From contig NZ_JAMLDX010000009.1 of NCBI RefSeq assembly GCF_024211275.1, positions 62,001 through 126,000 of the forward strand: a stretch of DNA of 64,000 nucleotides, given 5' to 3'. Below the pieces are notes generated by a model. That model was given only the letters and a program-made list of their open reading frames with translations. It had not been told where the DNA came from and searched no databases. Of the stretch, positions 9,187 through 17,448 are shown in pieces; positions within the stretch are counted from its first letter, which is position 1, and every line of letters begins with the position of its first letter. Made by a program: the position numbers and the translations under genes. This DNA comes from Sphingomonas tagetis. Its GTDB lineage: Bacteria; Pseudomonadota; Alphaproteobacteria; Sphingomonadales; Sphingomonadaceae.

Positions 9187-10375
9187 CCGCCAGGCTGACA
9201 AGAAAACTCTCCCATTTGGCAAAACCCTCTCGCTTCTCATCGAAGAGATCATAGCCGTCGTAAATTTCCTCCAGTCCTTTTTTCTTATGATTGAGCATCG
9301 CTTCGGCCGTTTCCAGATCAATCTTCAACCGCTTAGTGTTTGAGCGCATCGTTCTGCGCAGGTCATGCAGAGTGAAATGTTCAACCGCTCGTCCGCCCAG
9401 CTCGCCCATTCGAACTCTTATCCGCGAGAGAATCTTGTACCAGCCCCAGATCATTGGGCCATCGACGCGTTCGGACGGGATGAGCCACTCTGAATTGGTT
9501 CTGCTGAGCGAGCACGCCCAAGGTGAAAGCGGGATTCGGTGGACCTGCCAGTTTTTCGTTCGCTCGGAAGGAATAGACCAAACGTCGGCCACGAACTCGG
9601 ACGCCGGCGCAGCCAATACCTCCTCTTTGCGACACCCGGTAAGCAGGAGAAGCAGGAGCGCTCTCTGATACACTCGTTCCTCAACCGCCAACGCTTGGAG
9701 AAACCAAGATAGCTCCTCATGGCTGAGAAAGCGCGCCCGGGGCCGCGACGGGAAGTAATAGGCATCCAGTGTCGCTGCCGGGCTGGCCTTTAGGCGGACG
9801 CCGGCCTCCCTCCCTGCCCGGCTTGCACACCACTTCATGAAAACCTTGAGTTCGGCCGCGAGGCGGTTCGCGCGGATCGGTGCCTTGCGGCCCTTAGCCA
9901 GCACAATCGACCACAGATCGTCTTCTGTAATCTCCTGCAATATCCGATGGCCGATCGCAGCCTTCAGGTCGCTAGCCCAAATCTTCTCTTTGTCAGCAAT
10001 TGTGCGCGGTTTCAGCTTGCGGCGGGTTCCCGCGTTGATTTCATCCATATAGAGCGCATGAGCATCAGATACCGGAATTGATGCAGCTAGGTGTTCGCGC
10101 TTCGTGGCAATCGGATCAATGCCTTTTTCTATGCTTAAGTTGAGCTTATTTGCCCAGTCGCGTGCGTCGGCGATGGTGTGCGCCGGAAAAGGTCCGAGCG
10201 TCGCTTTATGGGAGGTTTTGCCACCGGCGATGCGACGTCGATACTTCCATATGCGCAGCAACCGCCCGCGTCCGGTCTGGATCTCAATGTAAAGACCCGG
10301 CGTGCGCGGATCACTCAAACTCCCGATACGCAAATTATCGATATTCGTCGGTGTAAGGTTGACTCTCTGTGCCAT
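9083..10375 (-). CDS. Site-specific tyrosine recombinase (P4-type integrase)
   Basis: 430 residues. The N-terminus (NLTPTNIDNLRIGSLSDPRTPGLYIEIQ, then GRLLRIWKYRRRIAGGK) is the arm-binding DUF4102-like domain of P4-type integrases. The catalytic domain shows LLLTGCRKEEVL (box I Arg), FTLHDLRRTMRSN (His-x-x-Arg) and AEAMLNHKKKGLEEIYDGYD with the final Tyr. It catalyses integration and excision of a mobile element, usually at a tRNA 3' end. A tRNA-Thr 3' fragment lies about 200 bp upstream of its start, which fits. The last about 35 residues overlap the convergent AlpA-like gene and are unlike the family, so the C-terminus is extended. Confidence 0.93.
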   Translation of the reverse strand: MAQRVNLTPTNIDNLRIGSLSDPRTPGLYIEIQTGRGRLLRIWKYRRRIAGGKTSHKATLGPFPAHTIADARDWANKLNLSIEKGIDPIATKREHLAASIPVSDAHALYMDEINAGTRRKLKPRTIADKEKIWASDLKAAIGHRILQEITEDDLWSIVLAKGRKAPIRANRLAAELKVFMKWCASRAGREAGVRLKASPAATLDAYYFPSRPRARFLSHEELSWFLQALAVEERVYQRALLLLLLTGCRKEEVLAAPASEFVADVWSIPSERTKNWQVHRIPLSPWACSLSRTNSEWLIPSERVDGPMIWGWYKILSRIRVRMGELGGRAVEHFTLHDLRRTMRSNTKRLKIDLETAEAMLNHKKKGLEEIYDGYDLFDEKREGFAKWESFLVSLAVTSRVEVELSIPDESIQSCGVQPDHQANLQLQLF

Positions 10376-10572
10376 TTGAAACCCGGCATCGCTTGCGGCT
10401 TCAGGCTATTCACGGGCACACCGCGGGCACAACGAGAGTCCTCCCCTGTCCCCAATTGTCTCGTCCAGTCCGACGAATGTGTCCGTATTTGTGCCCGTGA
10501 TCGCAAAATGGTGCCGCAGAGGCGGCAAAACTCTAGGTTTTTCAAGTGCTTCCGTTGCGACTGACCTTCGCA
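10376..10572. other. Intergenic region between integrase start and att site
   Basis: This stretch upstream of the integrase holds its promoter and probably arm-type or accessory sites for the recombinase. I see no gene. The sequence just left of the tRNA fragment does not form a tRNA 5' half: no GCCGGTT acceptor strand and no D-arm. Confidence 0.5.
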
Positions 10573-10617
10573 TTTGTAAACTCGATGTCGCGGGTTCGAT
10601 TCCTGCAACCGGCACCA
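10573..10617 (+). other. 3' part of tRNA-Thr(TGT): putative attachment site
   Basis: The segment has a complete tRNA 3' architecture: anticodon loop TTTGTAA (anticodon TGT), 3' anticodon stem ACTCG, five-base variable loop ATGTC, T-arm GCGGG-TTCGATT-CCTGC, acceptor strand AACCGGC, discriminator A and encoded CCA. The 5' half is absent: bases before it (CTTCGCA) do not pair with ACTCG and no GCCGGTT strand precedes it. A tRNA gene cut at the anticodon loop is what tyrosine-recombinase integration leaves at the distal end of an element. It separates the integrase (left) from the conjugation genes (right). Confidence 0.8.
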
Positions 10618-10680
10618 TTCCTACCCTCCCGTCGATCCTCAACAAGAAGATGGGCGGCAGTCCGCGACCGTTAAGCTGGG

Positions 10681-11205
10681 TCACTGCCGAGGTACGACCG
10701 GAGCAGAATGCACCGCGCGCCATTGCATCCGCCTGGCAACGGCAAATGCGTACCGCCGCTGCCTCCAATTTGTTGGGCTGTGATAAGCGCCGACCGCCTT
10801 CCAATAATCGCCAGTTACGGCGAGGCCCGACAGGAATATCCAGCGCGCGGTCCTGACGTTGAAGCACGCGTCATGCTTGAGCCACCAGCGAATGCTACTG
10901 GGCGACCTCCCCGTCGCGGCGGCGAGCTTGGGGATCCACCAGCTGTTGATCTGCAGCGGCCCCAAATCGTGACTGCCGTCGCGATTCGCGATCTCGGCAC
11001 CGACCCAGCCGGCTTCCTGGTCCCGCAACCCCCACAGGGTCTTTTCCAACCAGGCCCGTTTGTCGGACGCCTCCCGGATACACTGGGCGATCAATCGCTC
11101 CTGACCCTCGCGGCTGCTGGACCGGGTGCTCGCCTCGGCTGATCCAGCTGCGAGCAACGCCAACGCAGTCGCGATGCCGAGAGCTCTCCGCGGATTACCG
11201 GTCAT
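10681..11205 (-). CDS. Lytic transglycosylase of the conjugation system
   Basis: 174 residues from ATG 11205, chosen because it overlaps the traI stop (11195-11197), a typical coupled arrangement, and gives a signal peptide (RRALGIATALALLAAGSAEA). The mature protein carries an SLT-type fold: catalytic Glu in LRDQEAGWVGAEIAN, then SHDLGPLQINSWW (family motif with Gly-x-x-Gln-Ile-Asn) and AVGAYHSPTN. These enzymes cleave peptidoglycan locally so that the conjugation channel can cross the periplasm (VirB1 or Orf169 role). It is the last gene of the minus-strand RHH-traD-traI operon. An upstream in-frame start at 11271 is possible but would destroy the signal peptide. Confidence 0.88.
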   Translation of the reverse strand: MTGNPRRALGIATALALLAAGSAEASTRSSSREGQERLIAQCIREASDKRAWLEKTLWGLRDQEAGWVGAEIANRDGSHDLGPLQINSWWIPKLAAATGRSPSSIRWWLKHDACFNVRTARWIFLSGLAVTGDYWKAVGAYHSPTNWRQRRYAFAVARRMQWRAVHSAPVVPRQ

Positions 11206-14146
11206 AGCCGCGACCTCTATCGGCGCGTTCCTGTTCCAAGCGCCGGACCTGCTCCGGGGCGCTCGCCTCATGATCCTGGATGTGCTCGGAGGACTTTATG
11301 AGAGAGGCGAGCCATCGATCCATCGCGCCGGCCGCTTTCGCGGCACGCCTGGCCAACTGTGTGGGAAGCGGAATATCGGCGCCCGGACGGGCTTCGTCCC
11401 GGGCCGCCCGTTCGGCTTTCCGGGTTTGGCGGTCAGCTTGTTGCTCACTACGAAGCCGACTCCAACGCTCGCCATGACGCGCTTCACGCTCACGCACCGA
11501 GCTGCGGTCGAGGCGCCCCAGACCTTCCAGCGCCGACCTCTTCTCGCCCGACCGCCGGTCGAGCTTGTCGACGAGGCGCTTCTCGTCCTCGGTCCACAGC
11601 TTGACGCCGAACCGCGCACGCGTGATCGCCGTATAATAGTTCTGGCCGGTGACGAGCGGTGAGTTGACCGGCGCGAGGACGTAGACCCGGTCGTAGGTCT
11701 TGGACTGAGCCGAGTAGACGGTCTCGGCGTAGCCGTGATCCCAGCTCTTATGCTCGCTGAGGTCTATCTGCTGGACTCTACCATCCGAATCCCAGCGGAT
11801 CGTCGCCATGGCGCCGCTGAGTGCCTGAACCGTCCCGCGCTCGGCATTACGAATCCCAAGATCATGGTTGACGAGCCGCCACTGGATGCGGTCGCCCTGC
11901 GCGAGATCGCGCTGTTCGGACCGGAACACGTTGACCTGCGATGCGCGCCCGAGCCGCGGGTCCCAGCTGATCGTCCGGCCGTGCTCATCGACAAGTTGAA
12001 CAACCTGCCGCCCACCGGGTCCGCGTGCGATACCGAGCACGCGATACTCGGCATCGTTCATGATCCCCAGCCCGGCGTTGGCGCGCGAAAAGGTGACCAC
12101 CTGCCCGCCCGAGTAGAAACGCGCGAACTGCTTTTCCTGCGGGGTCATGCCGGCCGGCGTCAGCACCTCGAGCCGGCTATCTTCCGCGGCGACGACACCC
12201 TCGGCCTTGAGCGCCTTGCGCACCTCGGCATTGACGATCAGCCGGGTGGCATTTTCCAGAACGAGAATGTTGGTATGGGCACGGTTCTCGGGTTTGAGCC
12301 GCGTCCATTCGTGAACCAGTTCCTTGGCGAGATCGTTGGCGTTGCTGCCGCTGACCACCCGATCAAGACTGGCGAGCGACGCCGCGTATTCACCGGACCG
12401 AGCGTGAGTCACCGCCGCCTTCATCGAGCGCGTTTCCTGCCGCACCGATTCGGTCAGGATCGCCTTCGACAGCCCGAGCTGCTGCATCAGCCAGAATGGC
12501 TTGCCCTGTTCGATGGCGCCGGTCTGCTTGTTGTCGCCGAGCAGGATCAGCCGGGCTCCGGTGACCCGACTCAGTTCCAGCATGCGGAGCGCTTGGCGGT
12601 TGCCGAGCTGGCCGGCCTCGTCGAGGACGAGCACATGGCTGTCGTCGAGGTCCCGGCCGCCGGTGGCGAGCAAGCTCGCGACGGTACGCGATGGGATACC
12701 CGCAGTCAGGCCAAGGTTGGCAGCGGCCGAGGAGGTCGGCGCCAGTGCGACCAGCTCCAAGTCATCGCCCGCCGCTTCGCGCAATGCCCGGACCAATGTC
12801 GATTTACCCGCACCTGCGACGCCATGCACGCCAAGCACACGGTCGACCGATGTACCGAGATGGATGAGCGCGGCTTGCTGGGCCGGAGTGAGCCCGGCGT
12901 CCGCGCTCGCCTCCTGCAGCCGCTCGGGCGAGGCCAAAGGTTTCGCATCGTTGAGCGCCAGCGCGAGATGCTCCGACAGCGCCAGTTCGAGCCGTGCCGT
13001 GCGACGCGATGTGCGACCGCGCGTGAGAACGGCGTCGCCGGTCTGTTCGCGCGTCTCGAGCAGCTTTCGCCGCGCAAGGTGGGTCTCGGCAAGCGGTCGG
13101 ATATCCTCGAGACGGACTTCACCCAAATGCGATGACAGCCCAAGACGCAGCATTTGTCCAAGATTACTGACAGCCTCGCGGCCTTCCGCCTGGCGAATCC
13201 CGAACAGCATCGCGCGCGCCGAAGTAGCGGGGTCAGGCACGATCACCTGACCTGCCTGACTCGACGCCCGGTCCCGAACGGCGTCCAGCCCCTCTAGGTG
13301 ATTGGCAGCTCGCCCGGTCCAGCGGGATTGCAGCGATTCGACGCCGAGTTTCTCCTTCGCGCCGCGGGTTTCGTAGAAGGAGACGCGCCGAGCCGCTTGC
13401 CCCGTCAGCCCATGCTCGGTCGCGTGCGCGTCGATCTGTTCGGCCCGCTGCGACATCTGCGTGATGAGGTCTCGGGGAACGCCCGCGATCTCGAACAGAC
13501 CGGAGCGCGGATCGCGATCGACGCCATAGCCCAGTTCCCGCAACCCATGCGCCAGGTCGTTGCGATAGACCTGCCCGGCGGTCATCTGCTCGGCATACAT
13601 TGCACGAGTCTCGAGGCTCGCCATCGGCGCATGCGCTTCCCGATTTGTCATGTTCAGCACGACGACATGGGTGTGGAGATGCGGATCGAGCTCGCGCGAA
13701 GCGTGCTCAGTGAAGCGCGCGAACAGGAGGCGGCCGGTCGTCTCATGCACGATCTCGCCCGCCATCCGATGGCGCAGCATCGCATGCTCCTCGAGATAGG
13801 TTAGCGCCGTGCCGACCGCACGCTCATGAGCCTGAGCGATGCGATCGTCGCCCATGACCAGCGCCATGATCGAGACCGATTTCGGCGCGCTGACCGCAAA
13901 ATCCCAGCCCGGTTGGTGCTCGATCGCGCCATCCTTGCCATGACGTCCGAGTTGCTGATCGCCGATCTTGCCAGCAAGCAACTGCTGGAACTGCACCCGA
14001 TCGACGGTCCCTTGCAGCCCTAGTTCAGCCGCAAGTGCGCCGCCCCATTCTGACCCTTCGCCGGCGCCTTTCGTGTAATAATCTCCGACCGAGTAATAGC
14101 GGGCAATATTGGCAGCGGTGCCCTTGAGGCGGCGGGGATGGATCAT
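11195..14146 (-). CDS. traI: MOBF conjugative relaxase-helicase TraI
   Basis: 983 residues. The N-terminal TrwC-type relaxase has the nicking tyrosines (ARYYSVGDYYTKG, Y17/Y18 and Y23/Y24) and the metal-binding histidine triad in DPHLHTHVVVLN. The C-terminal half is a RecD-like helicase with Walker A GVAGAGKSTLV near residue 442 and Walker B LVLDEAGQLG. TraI nicks oriT, stays bound to the 5' end and unwinds the strand for transfer. The charged tail after about residue 880 is rich in Arg, Glu and Ala. It is shorter than F TraI (about 1756 residues) but close to R388 TrwC. Its start overlaps the traD stop by 4 bp (ATGA). Confidence 0.95.
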   Translation of the reverse strand: MIHPRRLKGTAANIARYYSVGDYYTKGAGEGSEWGGALAAELGLQGTVDRVQFQQLLAGKIGDQQLGRHGKDGAIEHQPGWDFAVSAPKSVSIMALVMGDDRIAQAHERAVGTALTYLEEHAMLRHRMAGEIVHETTGRLLFARFTEHASRELDPHLHTHVVVLNMTNREAHAPMASLETRAMYAEQMTAGQVYRNDLAHGLRELGYGVDRDPRSGLFEIAGVPRDLITQMSQRAEQIDAHATEHGLTGQAARRVSFYETRGAKEKLGVESLQSRWTGRAANHLEGLDAVRDRASSQAGQVIVPDPATSARAMLFGIRQAEGREAVSNLGQMLRLGLSSHLGEVRLEDIRPLAETHLARRKLLETREQTGDAVLTRGRTSRRTARLELALSEHLALALNDAKPLASPERLQEASADAGLTPAQQAALIHLGTSVDRVLGVHGVAGAGKSTLVRALREAAGDDLELVALAPTSSAAANLGLTAGIPSRTVASLLATGGRDLDDSHVLVLDEAGQLGNRQALRMLELSRVTGARLILLGDNKQTGAIEQGKPFWLMQQLGLSKAILTESVRQETRSMKAAVTHARSGEYAASLASLDRVVSGSNANDLAKELVHEWTRLKPENRAHTNILVLENATRLIVNAEVRKALKAEGVVAAEDSRLEVLTPAGMTPQEKQFARFYSGGQVVTFSRANAGLGIMNDAEYRVLGIARGPGGRQVVQLVDEHGRTISWDPRLGRASQVNVFRSEQRDLAQGDRIQWRLVNHDLGIRNAERGTVQALSGAMATIRWDSDGRVQQIDLSEHKSWDHGYAETVYSAQSKTYDRVYVLAPVNSPLVTGQNYYTAITRARFGVKLWTEDEKRLVDKLDRRSGEKRSALEGLGRLDRSSVREREARHGERWSRLRSEQQADRQTRKAERAARDEARPGADIPLPTQLARRAAKAAGAMDRWLASLIKSSEHIQDHEASAPEQVRRLEQERADRGRGYDR

Positions 14147-16182
14147 GCCGGCCTCGCCGGGCCGCGCGCCCCACCCTGCCGCCCATGCTGCCGCAGCCGG
14201 AACCCGTTTGAACTGCCGTGGAGCATGAGCAGCGGGGCCGGCGCTGGATCGCTATCCGGCGCCGCAGGCACCGCGGTTGCTTCGGCTGCGCAGTCATCAG
14301 GAAGGTCGCGAGGCTCGGCGGCTTCGACCGTCGCGCGCTCTTCCAGCGGAAGCTCGGGGCCCTGCGCTGTGTTCGAACGGCGTCGTATTCGGCGCTTGGG
14401 TTGGACAGCCGGGGTCGGTACGGATGCGGGTTCGGGCGGCACCTCCTTCAGGTGGAGCCGAACCGGCGGATCAACCCGCTCTTCGAACGCCGCCGCGATC
14501 GACGGCATGGCATGATAGACGTCCTGGAAGCGGACCACCGGAAGGTTGCGACCGAACCGGAGATAGCCGGTGAGGTTCGGGAGATTGGTGACCTCTGTGT
14601 GGAGCACCAGCGGGCGCGTCACCTGCATCCGGGAAAGGTTCACCCCGTCCCGCATATCGTTCACGCCATAGGACATGCCCTCATTGGCTTCGATCTGTTC
14701 GACCTGGCCCAGATTCTCGCTGACATGCTTGGCGGTGGGGGTGTCGTTGGCGCGAAGCGCCACCCAGGTCGAGCAATAGCCTGTAATCGCGGCCGCATCC
14801 TGAATGCCGTAAGTCGCTTCGAGCTGCGGATAGCTCTGGAATCCGAGGATGCCGCAGCCGCCATATTTGCGCGCCCGGGCGAGGAAGTCGGACAGCGACG
14901 GCAACTTCTGCAAGCTCGGCAACTCGTCGATCACGCAATAGAGACGCCGGTTGCGGTCGGCGGACAGGCTCATGATCGCCGAGATTGCGATATCGAGCCA
15001 GACCGTGATCAGCGGACGAAGCGAGGGCAGCTGGTCCGCCTTCACCGTGACGAACAGCCAGCTGTCGTCCTTCTCGTTCGCCACCCAGTCGCGGATCGAG
15101 AAGCCGTCCTCGGTATCGTCGAGATAGGAGAAGCTGCGCATGACCGAAGCAAGCTCGGCCTGGATGCCGGCCGAGGTTCGCTCGCCTTCCAGGCTGATGA
15201 ACGCCGCCGCCTCGGTTCCCTGCGCGAACGAAGCGAGGTCCTTGAGCTTGGATCGTACGAGCGTGTCGAGCAGGACCGAGACCAGCGTGCGCTCCTGCCG
15301 GGCGAGCTTGCGCAGCACCGCGACCAGCGTGCCGCGAGCGGACTTCGCCCAGAACGGGTCCCCCAATTTGTCGGGGATCGTCGACTCCGCGATCTGGTCG
15401 TACTGATACTCATGGGGCACATCGACCCACGGGATCCAGCGGTCGGACCGCAGGTCGAGCGGGTTCAGCATCACATCGATGCCCGGGCGGTAGAATTTCT
15501 CGACGAAGGTCCCGGCCGTGTCATAGACGATCGCCCGGCGGCGGTTTTCGCGGATGCCGGCGAGCATCTTCACGATGATGTTGGTCTTGCCGGTTCCAGG
15601 CGCACCGCAGATCAGGATATGCTCCGGCTCGAAGCTCTCGGGCACTGCCACGCCGCCGATCGCGAAGCTGCCGCGCGCATAGCGCCACAGCGCCCGGCGG
15701 ACCTGCCGCGCGCTGCCGAACCGGGCGCCGCGCAGGAACTGGTTAGAGCCGAGCCCCCGCCCCATGCGCGTAAAATAGAACCAGGCCCAAGCCAGCATCG
15801 CGAGGGTGAAAACGCCGGCGATCATAGCCCCACGCAGGAGATTGGCTTCGAACCGCCGCAGGGTCCTGCGGGCGAGGTTCGACTTGAGCAACAGCTCCGG
15901 GTTGGTCCAGTAGCGCTGGCCGGTCGGCGTCTCGAACAGGATCGGTGCGGCGTTGCCGGGCACCGCGTCGCCCATAACCGCGGCCTGGCCGAGCTTGACG
16001 AGCACGAACCGCTCATAGGGCGTCGACTTCTCGAACGCGTACCAGCCCGTGCCCATCACCCAGATGACCAGGCCGGCCAGCATGGTCTGGTAAAAGACCT
16101 GGGTCGTCATGCGGACATTGTGGACGATCGCCTGCCCGCCCCGGGTCCAAGAGCCGAGCGTGTCGTTGCGGAAGATGCTCAT
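14143..16182 (-). CDS. traD: Type IV coupling protein TraD
   Basis: 679 residues. There are two N-terminal membrane segments (about residues 29-50 and 117-136), then a VirD4/TraD ATPase with Walker A ICGAPGTGKTNIIVKM near 190-205 and Walker B RRLYCVIDELPSLQKL, followed by FGFQSYPQLEATYG-like family motifs (here GFQSYPQLEATYGIQDA). It links the relaxosome to the secretion channel at the inner membrane and pumps DNA. The C-terminal 90 residues are Pro/Arg/Glu rich, as in the relaxosome-contacting tail of TraD. It lies in an operon with 4-bp overlaps to the RHH gene before it and traI after it. Confidence 0.95.
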   Translation of the reverse strand: MSIFRNDTLGSWTRGGQAIVHNVRMTTQVFYQTMLAGLVIWVMGTGWYAFEKSTPYERFVLVKLGQAAVMGDAVPGNAAPILFETPTGQRYWTNPELLLKSNLARRTLRRFEANLLRGAMIAGVFTLAMLAWAWFYFTRMGRGLGSNQFLRGARFGSARQVRRALWRYARGSFAIGGVAVPESFEPEHILICGAPGTGKTNIIVKMLAGIRENRRRAIVYDTAGTFVEKFYRPGIDVMLNPLDLRSDRWIPWVDVPHEYQYDQIAESTIPDKLGDPFWAKSARGTLVAVLRKLARQERTLVSVLLDTLVRSKLKDLASFAQGTEAAAFISLEGERTSAGIQAELASVMRSFSYLDDTEDGFSIRDWVANEKDDSWLFVTVKADQLPSLRPLITVWLDIAISAIMSLSADRNRRLYCVIDELPSLQKLPSLSDFLARARKYGGCGILGFQSYPQLEATYGIQDAAAITGYCSTWVALRANDTPTAKHVSENLGQVEQIEANEGMSYGVNDMRDGVNLSRMQVTRPLVLHTEVTNLPNLTGYLRFGRNLPVVRFQDVYHAMPSIAAAFEERVDPPVRLHLKEVPPEPASVPTPAVQPKRRIRRRSNTAQGPELPLEERATVEAAEPRDLPDDCAAEATAVPAAPDSDPAPAPLLMLHGSSNGFRLRQHGRQGGARGPARPA

Positions 16183-16475
16183 CGGTCGTTCTCGCCGAGC
16201 AGGCCGCGCTCGGCGAGCAACACGCGGGCTCGACCGATCGCCTTGTGGGGGAGGTCGGGCGACAGATGGAGCGCGGCCTCGGAGAGGAGGGCGAATATCT
16301 GGATGGCGATCGCAAGGATCTCGTCATTGCTGCTGAAGGGGTATTTGCTACCCGGCGTGGCGGCCTCGTCGAGGACCGGCTGCAGGAATTTGGACAGGCT
16401 GAGATTGGCGCCATAGGCGCGCAGCCGCAGCTTGCGATGAAGCTCTTCATCCATCCGGATCGACACCACGGGCAT
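16179..16475 (-). CDS. Ribbon-helix-helix relaxosome accessory protein
   Basis: 98 residues beginning MPVVSIRMDEELHRKLRLRAYGANLSLSKFLQPVLDEA, a ribbon-helix-helix (CopG/MobC-like) DNA-binding N-terminus. Its stop overlaps traD by 4 bp and it is the first gene of the minus-strand DNA-processing operon. Proteins in this position (TraM/TraY/TrwA analogues) bind near oriT, help the relaxase and repress their own promoter. The palindrome-rich region immediately upstream (16595-16790) is the natural place for its binding sites. The C-terminal half has no recognised motif and may serve tetramerisation or contact with TraD. Confidence 0.8.
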   Translation of the reverse strand: MPVVSIRMDEELHRKLRLRAYGANLSLSKFLQPVLDEAATPGSKYPFSSNDEILAIAIQIFALLSEAALHLSPDLPHKAIGRARVLLAERGLLGENDR

Positions 16476-16594
16476 AGCAGTCTCCGTCTTGAGCTGCCCG
16501 CCTTGGCGTTGACCTTAGTACCCGCACGTCGATCCCCGCGCACCGGTCAGGGCGCTGAAATGCCGGTCTGGCACCTACGGCGCACACAAGGTGG

Positions 16595-16637
16595 CCGATG
16601 ACAGCGTCATCGGGACGCCGATGACACTGTCATCGGC
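16595..16637. promoter_or_regulatory. Two near-identical palindromic operator-like sites
   Basis: Site 1 at 16595-16613 has arms CCGATGAC and GTCATCGG around AGC. Site 2 at 16617-16637 has ten-base arms GCCGATGACA and TGTCATCGGC around one C. Their centres are 23 bp apart, about two helical turns, so two dimers could bind on one face of the DNA. They lie upstream of the ribbon-helix-helix gene start at 16475 and are good candidates for its own or another regulator's binding sites. Confidence 0.6.
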
Positions 16638-16649
16638 ATACGACCGACG

Positions 16650-16726
16650 TGTCGGACATGATTATATCCTTCCGGCACCGCATGTTGCGCGGGGACTACC
16701 CAAATCAGCGTATGACATGTCGGACA
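16650..16726. repeat. Pair of TGTCGGACA palindromes
   Basis: The nine-base palindrome TGTC-G-GACA occurs at 16650-16658 and 16718-16726. The first is followed by TGATTAT and the second is preceded by TATGACA, so the flanks are partly mirrored. The bases between are a mix of GC- and AT-rich sequence. This may be a relaxosome-protein or repressor site. Confidence 0.5.
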
Positions 16727-16773
16727 CTTTGGCGTTTCAACAGACTACAAGTAGTTGCCAGTAACTATCTGTA

Positions 16774-16790
16774 GAATATGCGGCATATTC
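16774..16790. repeat. 17-bp perfect inverted repeat
   Basis: Arms GAATATGC and GCATATTC around one G. It sits in the AT-richer part of the putative oriT region and overlaps a second short hairpin (GCGG-CATATT-CCGC). Inverted repeats next to nic sites are common in oriT regions, but function is not shown here. Confidence 0.5.
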
Positions 16791-17016
16791 CGCAGCACCC
16801 GTGCGTACGGTGCTACAAACGCCCTCGGGCGTGCGTCCTGTCTTCGCAGCGCCTTGCTGCGCTGCGCAGCCTCGTGCCGGAAGGCGCGGGGCTCCCCGAA
16901 GGGGTGCTTCAATGAGACGCCGGCGACAGCCGGCCCTCCCTCATCGGGCCATTGCGGACCCTCCCTCATCATGCGAAACAGACCCTGGCGGGCAGACGAT
17001 CCAGAAGGAGATCGCA

Positions 17017-17256
17017 ATGCCCTCGAAGTCCGACCGTGAGAAACTTGCCGAACTCGACAAGCGCCAGCGCGCGCTCGCCGAGGAAGCCGAGACCGTGCGC
17101 CGAACCCTGCGCGCAAGATATGGTGCGATGCTCACCGACCTCCCCGTCGAGCGGATCAGCGAGAGGGAGTTTCGCGACCTGATCGGCCAGGCGATCCGCA
17201 CCGGCGGCAGCCCAGCCATCGCCGCGCTCAAGGCACTCCCTCCCGCGTCTGCCTGA
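17017..17256 (+). CDS. Small conjugation-associated protein (helical, TraD/MobC-like small accessory)
   Basis: 79 residues from ATG 17017, chosen for the strong AAGGAG 6 bp upstream. The sequence MPSKSDREKLAELDKRQRALAEEAETVRRTLRARYG is a charged helix, probably coiled coil. It is followed by LTDLPVERISEREFRDLIGQAIRTGG and an Ala-rich end. It resembles small proteins found beside relaxases in sphingomonad and rhizobial conjugative elements. It faces away from the traI operon across the candidate oriT, a position typical of relaxosome accessories. I assign no specific function. Confidence 0.7.
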   Translation: MPSKSDREKLAELDKRQRALAEEAETVRRTLRARYGAMLTDLPVERISEREFRDLIGQAIRTGGSPAIAALKALPPASA

Positions 17257-17411
17257 CGCATAAGCCGCCCCGAAGGGGCGTCCCTGCGACGAGCACGGCG
17301 GAGCCGCGCGCAGGAGGCCTGCATCCCCCACCCGGGGGATGCAGCATCGCCCCGCGACGGGCCCCGCAGGGGTCCCTGAGCGGGGCGACCTCCACCCTCA
17401 CAAAAAAGAAA

Positions 17412-17438
17412 ACCGGTCCGGGAAAATCCCGAACCGGT
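17412..17438 (-). terminator. Rho-independent terminator for the DUF2493 gene
   Basis: A stem of ACCGGT (17412-17417) pairing with ACCGGT (17433-17438), one mismatch, then CGGGA/TCCCG with an AAA loop. On the minus strand the stem is followed by TTTCTTTTTT (17411-17402). It lies 10 bp past the stop of the minus-strand gene at 17449. Confidence 0.85.
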
Positions 17439-17448
17439 CCCCTTGCTC

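Larger units (their letters stand above)
16476..17016. other. Palindrome-rich intergenic region, candidate oriT and divergent promoters
   Basis: About 540 bp without a gene lie between the relaxosome operon (minus) and the small plus-strand gene at 17017. It contains several perfect inverted repeats, listed separately, and locally lower GC around 16660-16790. Position beside the relaxase operon, and divergent genes on both sides, fit an origin of transfer. I cannot identify the nic site by reading. The 16801-17000 part is GC-rich with short repeats of GCGC and CCCTC type but shows no clear gene. Confidence 0.5.

Noticed and set aside
10541..10617. A complete tRNA-Thr gene
   Set aside because: The 5' half has no acceptor strand complementary to AACCGGC and no D-arm; only the 3' part is present.
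14218..16416. A 732-residue plus-strand open frame opposite traD
   Set aside because: Shadow of traD; composition (Arg, His, Asp, Leu) is typical of antisense frames and no family is seen.
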